From: Megasphaera lornae
GTDB taxonomy: Bacteria; Bacillota; Negativicutes; Veillonellales; Megasphaeraceae
DNA: 64,000 bases
Direction of reading: 5' to 3'
NCBI RefSeq assembly: GCF_000214495.1
Contig: NZ_AFIJ01000008.1
Span: 62,001-126,000, forward strand
Shown: piece by piece, positions 48,481 through 55,094 of the stretch
Layout of the letters: every line of letters starts with the position of its first letter
Numbering within the stretch: the stretch's first letter is position 1
Notes under the pieces: generated by a model
What the model was told of the DNA's origin: nothing
Database searches by the model: none
The model's input: only the letters and a program-made list of their open reading frames with translations
Position numbers and translations under genes: made by a program

Positions 48481-48503
48481 GGTACTGGGACTGGGACGGG
48501 ACT
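48481..48503. repeat. G-rich short tandem repeats near the right end
   Basis: GGTACT-GGGACT-GGGAC-GGGACT within 110 nt of the right att site. GGTACTGG also occurs near the left end, so these may be end-specific integrase-binding sites. The remainder of 48355-48608 is AT-rich without genes. Confidence 0.4.
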
Positions 48504-48608
48504 AAAAAATTTGAAAATGTCCTATAATTAGACAGATTTAGTGATATTATAAAAAATAGAACCTAGTATTTTGAATGATTTGGGATATATCGGACGTTTG
48601 GAAAAGAA

Positions 48609-48628
48609 GAATGGGAATAATCGCAAAA
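48609..48628. other. attR-like site
   Basis: GAATGGGAATAATCGCAAAA, 18 of 20 identical to the guaA end. Beyond it the sequence returns to chromosomal composition. Confidence 0.8.
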
Positions 48629-48703
48629 AAATAAAAAGTCTTGTAAACGCAACGGGTATAGAAGATTCTAAGCAGAATATGGGCGGTTAAAAGAGTATAG
48701 GAA

Positions 48704-48745
48704 ATAAGGTAAGAGGGAGTGAGAAACCACTCCCTCTTACCTTAT
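48704..48745. terminator. Long hairpin, probably the displaced guaA terminator
   Basis: Perfect 18-bp stem (ATAAGGTAAGAGGGAGTG and its complement) with a 6-nt loop. If the element were excised it would stand about 75 nt after the guaA stop codon. The T run after it is weak. Confidence 0.6.
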
Positions 48746-48761
48746 TCCAAAGCTTTATTTT

Positions 48762-48811
48762 AAAAATCCCGACAACGTTGTGTCGGAATACTTCGCAATG
48801 TGTAACATATG
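48762..48811. repeat. Imperfect 50-bp repeat, left copy
   Basis: 39 of 50 positions match 50472-50521, including TGTCGG, ACTTC and GTGTAAC. It contains a CCGACA/TGTCGG hairpin. The two copies bracket the transposase remnant and the methyltransferase. Confidence 0.65.
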
Positions 48812-48907
48812 CAATGTGATAAGACATATGTTACAGAAATAAAAAAAGAGAGGAGTTTGATACAATAGGTTGTACCACAAACATAAAAGTATCAAAGGAG
48901 CCCTCTC

Positions 48908-49059
48908 ATGAAAAGTATAACCGAAGAAATGCATTTTCGTCAACGTTTATGAGAATAGGCAATAAAACAGGGGATAACACGTGCGGCAAGAAGATATCAT
49001 ACAAATAGAGAAGTGGAAAAAATTTTTTATAGAAGGAATGTTTTTACCGGTGAAAAAGA
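48908..49059 (+). pseudogene. Transposase N-terminal remnant (IS3/IS481-like HTH)
   Basis: Codons from the ATG read MKSITEEMHFRQRL, two in-frame stops, then AIKQGITRAARRYHTNRE, the helix-turn-helix start of integrase-core transposases. The remaining transposase is gone. The 110 bases between this and the next frame hold nothing recognisable. Confidence 0.7.
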
Positions 49060-49169
49060 TTAAAAAAACAAGTTGTTTTACAATAAATCTCAGACCTGTA
49101 AGAAGTTTTAAAAATATGATAGTATATATAAATGAAATGCCGATTTTTTCAGTATAATGAGAGAAATTT

Positions 49170-49385
49170 ATGCAAAATTTCGATAAGAGCCTTTTGGAAA
49201 TAGATCAAGTTTTAGAAGTAAAAAAGATTCGTAAAAACAAATGGGAAAAAGAAGTGCCTCTTCAAAGGACGCAACATAATTTTTATTGCCATAACAACGT
49301 TAACAGAATGGACTTAGCAACGATGGCGAAGATAGGTTGTGTTCCGGCGTGTGACATTGCGGATAGCAGGGAGTATGGCAGGTGA
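49170..49385 (+). CDS. Small ORF before the methyltransferase, possible truncated HTH controller
   Basis: 71 residues. The part RMDLATMAKIG followed by CDIADSREYG resembles the middle and the end of XRE-type regulators (ATMAKIG...CDIADI.EY) with about 25 residues missing between. Such a protein next to a methyltransferase would be a controller, but the resemblance is short. It ends 6 nt before the methyltransferase. Confidence 0.35.
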   Translation: MQNFDKSLLEIDQVLEVKKIRKNKWEKEVPLQRTQHNFYCHNNVNRMDLATMAKIGCVPACDIADSREYGR

Positions 49386-49391
49386 TTACTA

Positions 49392-50393
49392 ATGTATAGA
49401 GCGATAGACCTGTTTGCCGGCATAGGCGGGATCCGGCTGGGATTTGAACAAGCGTTTGGGGCGGAGATGACTACCGTATTTACATCGGAGTGGAATAAAA
49501 AATCACAGGAAACGTATCTTGCAAATTTTGGAGAAGAAATACATATTTTTGGTGATATTACCGCGATTGACGAAAAAAATATCCCTCCTCATGATATTCT
49601 GTTGGCAGGATTTCCGTGTCAGGCATTTTCGTTAGCAGGAAAAAAAAGGGGATTTGAAGATACCAGAGGTACTTTATTTTTCGATGTGGCGAGAATTGTG
49701 AACTATCATAAACCGAAAGTTGTTTTTTGTGAAAATGTTAAAAACTTGGTTAATCATGACCGAGGAAAAACCTTTAAAATTATTAATCAAACGTTGCAGG
49801 ATTTGGGGTATAAGGTTTTTCATAAAGTGCTGAACAGTAAAGATTTCGGAGTGCCGCAAAATAGAGAAAGAATATATATCGTCGCATTTCGAGAAGATAT
49901 AGCCCCTAATACGTTTAGATTCCCGGAAAAAACGGACGATACTAAGGTCATTGCCGATATTATGGAAGAAAAAGAGCCGTCTTCTAAATATTATTTATCG
50001 GATGTATATCTTGCGTCTTTAAGAAAACATAAGCAAAGACACCAAGCGAAGGGAAACGGTTTCGGTTATGAAATCAGAGGGGTACACTCTGTTGCCGGCG
50101 CTATTGTATGTGGCGGCATGGGCAGAGAAAGAAATTTAATAATAGATAAAAGATTAACCGATTTTACTCCTGTAACGAATATAAAGGGGAAAATAAATCG
50201 CGAATATATACGAAAAATGACCCCTCGAGAGTGGGCAAGATTACAAGGATTTCCGGATGAATTTAAGTTGGTTGTGGCGGATACGCATCTTTATAAACAA
50301 TTCGGAAATTCGGTAACAGTGCCGGTTATTAAGGCTATTGCGCAAAAGATTAAACAGCAATTAGAGGGCGTAAGAAGGAAAGACTGCGTTTAA
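49392..50393 (+). CDS. C5-cytosine DNA methyltransferase (Dcm/M.HpaII type), without a partner nuclease
   Basis: 333 residues with all core motifs in order: DLFAGIGGIRLGFE (I), GFPCQAFSLAG with catalytic Cys76 (IV), CENVKNL (VI), PQNRERIYIV (VIII), and RKMTPREWARLQGFPD / YKQFGNSVTVPVI (IX-X). The target recognition region between VIII and IX is short (about 75 residues), as in single-specificity enzymes. No restriction endonuclease or Vsr nuclease is adjacent. It may be an orphan methylase, the relic of a lost restriction system, or protection against restriction. Confidence 0.92.
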   Translation: MYRAIDLFAGIGGIRLGFEQAFGAEMTTVFTSEWNKKSQETYLANFGEEIHIFGDITAIDEKNIPPHDILLAGFPCQAFSLAGKKRGFEDTRGTLFFDVARIVNYHKPKVVFCENVKNLVNHDRGKTFKIINQTLQDLGYKVFHKVLNSKDFGVPQNRERIYIVAFREDIAPNTFRFPEKTDDTKVIADIMEEKEPSSKYYLSDVYLASLRKHKQRHQAKGNGFGYEIRGVHSVAGAIVCGGMGRERNLIIDKRLTDFTPVTNIKGKINREYIRKMTPREWARLQGFPDEFKLVVADTHLYKQFGNSVTVPVIKAIAQKIKQQLEGVRRKDCV

Positions 50394-50471
50394 GAAAAAC
50401 CATAGTATGAACAAGTATGGCGTCATACAAAACAAAACTTTTCGACTCCTTTAGCGGGCACGGATACGTTC

Positions 50472-50521
50472 AAAAATCCTAACCGAGTTTTGTCGGCACA
50501 CTTCTCAACGTGTAACCTATG
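50472..50521. repeat. Imperfect 50-bp repeat, right copy
   Basis: Partner of 48762-48811. The rest of the gap from 50394 to the tRNA promoter shows no gene. Confidence 0.65.
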
Positions 50522-50566
50522 TGTTGACAACTAAGAATAGAACCTTTATGTTTTTTGGTGTTTATC

Positions 50567-50595
50567 TTGACAAAGAGAACGCGATTTTGTAAAAT
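50567..50595 (+). promoter_or_regulatory. Promoter of tRNA-Arg
   Basis: TTGACA (50567-50572), 17-nt spacer, TAAAAT (50590-50595), 20 nt before the tRNA. Confidence 0.85.
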
Positions 50596-50614
50596 AAACA
50601 AGTCTTAAAGATAT

Positions 50615-50691
50615 GACTCGGTAGCTCAGCTGGATAGAGTGACTGACTACGAATCAGTAGGTCTAGGGTTCGAATCCCTACCGGGTCACCA
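50615..50691 (+). tRNA. tRNA-Arg (anticodon ACG)
   Basis: A complete 77-nt cloverleaf: acceptor GACTCGG/CCGGGTC, anticodon stem ACTGA/TCAGT with loop CTACGAA, T arm TAGGG-TTCGAAT-CCCTA and encoded CCA. The ACG anticodon would be edited to ICG by TadA, whose gene lies just downstream. Confidence 0.97.
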
Positions 50692-50705
50692 TTTGATTGA
50701 GATGC

Positions 50706-50756
50706 GAACTCTCTATTCTTACAGGATTCTGTAAGAATAGAGAGTTCGTTTTTTTT
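50706..50756 (+). terminator. Terminator of tRNA-Arg
   Basis: Perfect 18-bp stem (GAACTCTCTATTCTTACA and complement), 6-nt loop, T8. Confidence 0.95.
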
Positions 50757-50878
50757 CGGTATACTTGATTTCGAGGCGGGGGCATTCCCGATTACGTTGC
50801 GGACGAGGGGGAGCGGTTGCGTTTCGGTACATGACGGAGCCGCCTTTTCGTACGAGGTGTGAAAAGAAAAGCGTGTTA

Positions 50879-50910
50879 AGCAGTCCGAGCGGTTGTCGGG
50901 CTGCTTTTTT
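50879..50910 (+). terminator. Terminator-like hairpin
   Basis: AGCAGTCCGA / TCGGGCTGCT followed by T6. No gene is seen between it and the tRNA, so it could end a short unannotated transcript. Confidence 0.7.
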
Positions 50911-50977
50911 GCAGGTGGCAGTATGTATAGGACTTTAAGGCCGGATGTACGGTAGGTTGTGTGTTGGTTCCGTTAAA

Positions 50978-51012
50978 TACGCGTACCCTCCCGCAGGGAA
51001 CGCGCATTTTTA
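50978..51012. terminator. Possible bidirectional terminator after tadA
   Basis: TACGCGTACCCT / AGGGAACGCGCA hairpin with T5 on the plus side; on the minus strand it directly follows the tadA stop. Confidence 0.5.
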
Positions 51013-51483
51013 CGGCATCGGCGGTACGCGTTTTTTACGTCGCAGGCGAAAGAAGCGGCGTAAGAGGTCGGCGCATTCGTCGGCGCGAATGCCGGCGGTA
51101 ACGGCTACGCGATGGTTCAAGCGAGGGTGGTCCGTCAGGTGAAAGAGGGTATGTACGGCTCCGGCTTTGGGGTCCGGGCAGCCGTACACCAGGCGATCCA
51201 GACGGCTGTTCACGATGGCGCCGGCACACATGGGACAGGGCTCGGTAGTGACGTAGAGGGTGCAGCCGGAGAGTCGCCAGCGGTTGAGGTGGCGGCAGGC
51301 TTTTTCAATGGCCAACAGTTCGGCGTGCGCCGTGGCGCAGGGAAGGGTTTCCCGCAGATTGTAAGCACGGGCAATGATCGTATTTTCATGGACAATGACG
51401 GCGCCGATGGGAATTTCTTCTACGGCAAAGGCGGTTTCGGCTTCCGCCAGCGCTTTTCCCATATATAATTCATCAAGTGTCAT
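51010..51483 (-). CDS. tadA: tRNA-specific adenosine deaminase
   Basis: 157 residues. The zinc deaminase site is HAE (His53, Glu55) and PCPMC (Cys83, Cys86). TadA converts A34 to inosine in tRNA-Arg(ACG), the tRNA encoded 300 bases away. The ATG at 51483 follows AAAGGAGG; an open frame extends further upstream without a site. Confidence 0.95.
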   Translation of the reverse strand: MTLDELYMGKALAEAETAFAVEEIPIGAVIVHENTIIARAYNLRETLPCATAHAELLAIEKACRHLNRWRLSGCTLYVTTEPCPMCAGAIVNSRLDRLVYGCPDPKAGAVHTLFHLTDHPRLNHRVAVTAGIRADECADLLRRFFRLRRKKRVPPMP

Positions 51484-51601
51484 AGGACCTCCTTTACTAG
51501 GGGCAAAAAATATTTTTATATGGTCATTATACAAGAAATAAGCGATTTCGGCGATACGTATGCTATAATAAAAAGAACTACGGCAGGGAGGAGCGACGCG
51601 C

Positions 51602-52276
51602 ATGGAGTCTATATGGTGGCATATTTTTGATATTCTCGGCACGGCGGCGTTTGCCTATTCCGGCGCTTTGGTGGCCGTATCGCGGCGGATGGATATTTTC
51701 GGCGTGTTCATGTTATCGGCGGCTACGGCGGTCGGCGGCGGTATTGTACGGGATATGTTGTTGGGAAATGTCCCGCCCGTGGCGTTTCGTACGTCCTTAT
51801 ACGGAGGGATTATTATTGCGGCAATGGCCGGCGCGATGGTGACAGTGTGGAATATTCGGGCCAAACGCCGGTTTTCCCGCATGATGGCAGCGTTATTTTG
51901 GTTGTACACGATTTGTGATGCTGTCGGGTTGGGCGCTTTTTCCGTAACCGGGACGTTGTTGGGGTGTCATTATTATCCGCAATACGGGCTGTTTGCGGTG
52001 ATGTTGGGCGTTTGGACGGCCATTGGCGGCGGGATTATTCGCGATGTGTTTGCCGCCAAAATTCCCTTTGTATTTCGGAAAGAAGTGTATGCTACGGCTT
52101 CCGTTTTGGGGTGCGTCGTGTTGACCGGGTGTTTTTATACCTCTTTTTTATCGTTGCCGCCGGCTTCCGTACTGGCTTGTACGGTTACCATTGCCGTGCG
52201 GTTGTTGGCAGTGAAACGGCATTGGAATTTACCGTTAATTCACAGAAAACGGCATAGACCGTATTTTTTCAGATAG
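51602..52276 (+). CDS. TRIC-type (UPF0126/YicG) membrane channel or transporter
   Basis: 224 residues with seven predicted helices and two repeats, each with the family motif: GGGIVRDMLLG and GGGIIRDVFAA. Bacterial TRIC homologues conduct monovalent cations; YicG was reported to carry glycine. Substrate is not decidable here. It is divergent from tadA. Confidence 0.88.
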   Translation: MESIWWHIFDILGTAAFAYSGALVAVSRRMDIFGVFMLSAATAVGGGIVRDMLLGNVPPVAFRTSLYGGIIIAAMAGAMVTVWNIRAKRRFSRMMAALFWLYTICDAVGLGAFSVTGTLLGCHYYPQYGLFAVMLGVWTAIGGGIIRDVFAAKIPFVFRKEVYATASVLGCVVLTGCFYTSFLSLPPASVLACTVTIAVRLLAVKRHWNLPLIHRKRHRPYFFR

Positions 52277-52299
52277 GCAGGCGAAGTAAGGTGAAGAGA

Positions 52300-54132
52300 A
52301 TGCGCAGGGTATGGCGGTTGGTGTTGGCAGTGGTTCTGGTTTGCGGCGGTTCGGCCGTAAGTACGGCAAAAACGATTTTATATGTGCCGCAGGATGATCG
52401 ACCGGTGGATTTGGCCTATACGACGGAAACGGCACGTGCCGCCGGCTATACCGTATTGACGCCGCCGGCGGCGTATCTTTCGGGAGCCTCGTTTACGGGG
52501 AATGCGGAGGCGCTGGCGTCGTGGGTGGAAGCTCATGCGGGACAGGCGGATGCAATGGTACTGTCTATGGATTCGCTGTTATATGGCGGGTTGGCCGATT
52601 CCCGTAAGCACGGGGAGGCGATGCCCGTGTTGCAGCGGCGGCTGCAACGGGTGGAACGGTGGCATCGGCAGTATGCGCAAGTGCCGATTTATGCGTTCAG
52701 CACGGTCATGCGCAGCCCGTGGGCGGGCGGCCGCGGGGTGGAGCCGGCGTATTATTTAACCTACGGAAGAAGTATATATTCGTTAGCGGCGTTGCAGTAC
52801 AAGTGGCACACGGGAACCTTGTCCGCGGCGGATAAGCAGGCTATGTTTCAGCTTATGGGACAGATTCCGTTGGAATATTTGCAGGATTGGTACAGCCGTC
52901 GGCAAAAAAATATGGTCCTGAATGAGCGATTAATCGAAGATGCCCGGAACCATGTGTTCACGTATTTTTGTTTGGGGCATGATGATAATTCACAACATAC
53001 ACAATCGTCCTTGGAGGTGGCGTATTTGGAAAAAATCGCCGCCGCCGCGGGAGTTACCGATTTTGCATCCTTTCCCGGTGCGGATCAGCTGGGATTATTG
53101 TTAATCGCCCGGGCGCACAATGATTTTCAGCAACGGCATCCGACCGTGCAGGTGCTGTATCCGTTGGGAACGGGCGGGGAAACGGTGCCCCGGTATGACG
53201 GGCAAGCCGTGGAAGATACGGTTGCCGCCCACATTCAAGCGATCGGCGGTCGGGAAGTTACGACCGGGCGCCCCGATTTGTTGTTGGCCGTGTATACGCC
53301 GTTGCTGCGCGGGGACGGCGAAGCGGCGACGGTGGACAATGTGCCGATTATGTCGGCGTCGGCGCGGACGTTTTTGCAACAGATTCGCCGGGCGACACGG
53401 CAACATATTCCGGTCAGCATTGTGGATTTGACTTTTTCCAACGGTTCGGACAACACGTTGTTGTACGGCTTATATACACAGCACATGTTGTATACGCCGA
53501 CCGCGTATAACGGCTGGAATACGGCGGGAAATGCTATCGGTTACGGCATAGGACAGGGAATTTTGGCTGCGTCGATGACGGCGGCAGATAGAAAAAATAT
53601 GTTGGCTGTGCAGTATTTGGACAATTGGGCGTATCAGGCCAATGTACGGGATTATGTACAACGCATGCAATTAAAAATGCAACGTCATGTGTGGGAACCC
53701 TGCTATGCGGAGGAAATGACGGAATTGCAGAGTTTGGCAAAAGAACAGGTGCAACGGTACGCCCGACTGTATTTGGGCTTGGATCCGCATACGGTCGAGG
53801 TTACGTTGCCGTGGCGGCGGCTGTTTGAAGTAGCAGTACAAATTCGTCCGCAAGGCGATGTGCCGGAAGAAGCGCAAGTGCGACGGCAGTTGCGGGAAGA
53901 CCGTATAAAGGCCCGGGAAGAGCGGGTGCGGGCGGCGGCCGCGGCGCTTACGCAGGCGGATGGAAATGAGCCTGCGGACGGGAAGACGCCGGCACAACTC
54001 GCGGCCCGACAGGCGTATGAAGACGCGGTTGCCGACTGGCAGCGGGAAACAGTGGCCGCCGCCGACGCCCGCACGATTCAGGAGGAAGAAGAACGGGCAC
54101 AGACGCTGCGTACGTGGCAACCGCGTCTGTAA
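52300..54132 (+). CDS. Exported DUF4127 family protein
   Basis: A 610-residue protein with an N-terminal signal (RRVWRLVLAVVLVCGGSAVSTA) followed directly by the DUF4127 opening TILYVPQDDRPVDLAYTTETARAAGY and later AMVLSMDSLLYGGLADSR. A C-terminal part is charged and partly coiled (REDRIKAREERVRAAAAAL). The function of this family is not established. AAGGTGA precedes the ATG at 52300 (a GTG at 52291 is in frame). The 160 bases after it hold no clear terminator. Confidence 0.8.
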   Translation: MRRVWRLVLAVVLVCGGSAVSTAKTILYVPQDDRPVDLAYTTETARAAGYTVLTPPAAYLSGASFTGNAEALASWVEAHAGQADAMVLSMDSLLYGGLADSRKHGEAMPVLQRRLQRVERWHRQYAQVPIYAFSTVMRSPWAGGRGVEPAYYLTYGRSIYSLAALQYKWHTGTLSAADKQAMFQLMGQIPLEYLQDWYSRRQKNMVLNERLIEDARNHVFTYFCLGHDDNSQHTQSSLEVAYLEKIAAAAGVTDFASFPGADQLGLLLIARAHNDFQQRHPTVQVLYPLGTGGETVPRYDGQAVEDTVAAHIQAIGGREVTTGRPDLLLAVYTPLLRGDGEAATVDNVPIMSASARTFLQQIRRATRQHIPVSIVDLTFSNGSDNTLLYGLYTQHMLYTPTAYNGWNTAGNAIGYGIGQGILAASMTAADRKNMLAVQYLDNWAYQANVRDYVQRMQLKMQRHVWEPCYAEEMTELQSLAKEQVQRYARLYLGLDPHTVEVTLPWRRLFEVAVQIRPQGDVPEEAQVRRQLREDRIKAREERVRAAAAALTQADGNEPADGKTPAQLAARQAYEDAVADWQRETVAAADARTIQEEEERAQTLRTWQPRL

Positions 54133-54211
54133 GGCGGCCGGTTGTTGTACATCCGGGGGGCGGTACGGTTGTAAAAACGGCATTCTCCCGAGCGCGGGCA
54201 CAAATCCTCCA

Positions 54212-54240
54212 TTGACAAAAGAGCTCTTTTTGAGTATAAT
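54212..54240 (+). promoter_or_regulatory. Promoter of rpsU
   Basis: TTGACA (54212-54217), 17-nt spacer, TATAAT (54235-54240), a consensus promoter. Confidence 0.92.
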
Positions 54241-54294
54241 TTCAGTGTGTGCAGTAAAGCACTCCCTAACAAATTTTGGAGGGAGGGATACAGG

Positions 54295-54474
54295 ATGTCC
54301 GAAATCAAAGTCGGTAAAAATGAAACGTTGGATAGCGCACTTCGTCGGTTTAAACGCTCTTGCCAGAAAGCGGGCGTGCTTTCCGAAGTACGTAAGCGTG
54401 AGCATTATGAAAAGCCGAGTGTACGTAGAAAGAAGAAGTCCGAAGCAGCACGGAAACGGAAGTTCAGAGCATAA
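54295..54474 (+). CDS. rpsU: Ribosomal protein S21
   Basis: 59 residues ([21 protein letters not shown] ... [16 protein letters not shown]), full length for S21. GGAGGGAGGGA precedes the ATG at 54295; the longer upstream frame is not used. It is followed 25 nt later by yqeY, a common pairing in Firmicutes. Confidence 0.97.
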   Translation: MSEIKVGKNETLDSALRRFKRSCQKAGVLSEVRKREHYEKPSVRRKKKSEAARKRKFRA

Positions 54475-54499
54475 GGGTTCGGAAACAGAAGGTGATGAC

Positions 54500-54946
54500 A
54501 TGTCGCTGAAAGAAGAATTGCTGCAGGATATGAAAGCGGCGATGAAGGCAAAAGCTGACGGAAAGACGGCATTGTCGGTGATTCGTATGGTTCGTTCCGC
54601 AGTTCGCAATAAGGAAATCGATGAAAAAATTGAACTCGATGACGCCGGTGTAGGTGCGGTTATTGCGAAGGAAATGAAGCAGCGCAAAGAATCGTTGGCG
54701 GAGTTTGAAAAAGCGGGTCGTAACGATTTAATTTCTCAAGTTCAGGCGGAAATTTCCGTGTTGGAAAAGTATATGCCGAAACAACTTTCTATAGAGGAAG
54801 TACGACAACTGGTACAGACGGTGACAGCCGGAAAACCGGATTTAAAAATGGGCGACGTCATGAAAGCGGTTATGCCGCAAGTCGGCGGTAAAGCGGACGG
54901 ACGCGTCGTTTCGCAGGTAGTAAAAGAAGTTTTGCAAAATAAATAA
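54500..54946 (+). CDS. yqeY: GatB/YqeY domain protein
   Basis: 148 residues with the YqeY fold: helical N terminus (DMKAAMKAKADGKTALSVIRMVRSAVRNKEID), then the tail-like domain (KPDLKMGDVMKAVMPQVGGKADGRVVSQVVKEVL) related to the C terminus of amidotransferase GatB. The family may act on tRNA-bound substrates; its role is unproven. Start at 54500 behind GAAGGTGATG. Confidence 0.93.
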   Translation: MSLKEELLQDMKAAMKAKADGKTALSVIRMVRSAVRNKEIDEKIELDDAGVGAVIAKEMKQRKESLAEFEKAGRNDLISQVQAEISVLEKYMPKQLSIEEVRQLVQTVTAGKPDLKMGDVMKAVMPQVGGKADGRVVSQVVKEVLQNK

Positions 54947-54964
54947 AGGAATGCAAGTAAACGC

Positions 54965-55077
54965 TTGACAAACCTAAAATTTGATTGTATCATAAGTACA
55001 TGATTTGCAAAATAAAATAAGAACGAGAGTCAAAGAAGACTCCGCACTCCTTCGGGAGCGGAGTCTTCTTTTTTTTT
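54965..55077 (+). promoter_or_regulatory. Promoter and terminated leader before glutamine synthetase
   Basis: TTGACA (54965-54970), 17-nt spacer, TATCAT (54988-54993), then about 35 nt of leader and a very strong terminator (AAGAAGACTCCGC...GCGGAGTCTTCTT plus T9, 55033-55077) only 18 nt before the gene. The promoter is downstream of yqeY, so its transcripts must pass the terminator to express the gene. This suggests attenuation or a short RNA. I cannot match it to the known glutamine riboswitch. Confidence 0.6.
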
Positions 55078-55094
55078 CGTAAGGAGGAATTTTT

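Larger units (their letters stand above)
31185..48628. mobile_element. Integrated element in guaA (IME-like, about 17.4 kb), apparently decayed
   Basis: The last 12 bases of guaA plus 8 downstream (31185-31204) recur at 48609-48628 with 18 of 20 identities. Between them the base composition turns markedly AT-rich and codon use changes. The interior holds a tyrosine integrase, excisionase, XRE regulator, a VapE-like protein, MobC-type proteins and a relaxase remnant, with defence cargo on the left and lantibiotic-immunity genes on the right. There is no conjugation machinery, so it was at most mobilisable. Integrase, VapE-like gene and relaxase are all interrupted. The integrase lies mid-element rather than at an end, consistent with later insertion of the left cargo. 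Confidence 0.85.

Noticed and set aside
48704..48811. A CRISPR array suggested by hairpins and repeats
   Set aside because: There is one hairpin and one repeat unit, with no regularly spaced series; no array is seen anywhere in the window.
49392..50393. A complete type II restriction-modification system
   Set aside because: No endonuclease-like frame is present on either side; only a 71-codon frame of unclear nature precedes the methyltransferase.
53960..54946. A 328-codon frame spanning rpsU and yqeY
   Set aside because: It is yqeY with an open upstream extension in the wrong frame of rpsU and of the DUF4127 gene; the real start is at 54500 behind its own ribosome site.
55000..55077. A glutamine riboswitch before glutamine synthetase
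   Set aside because: The conserved blocks of the known glutamine aptamer are not visible; only a promoter and a terminator are.
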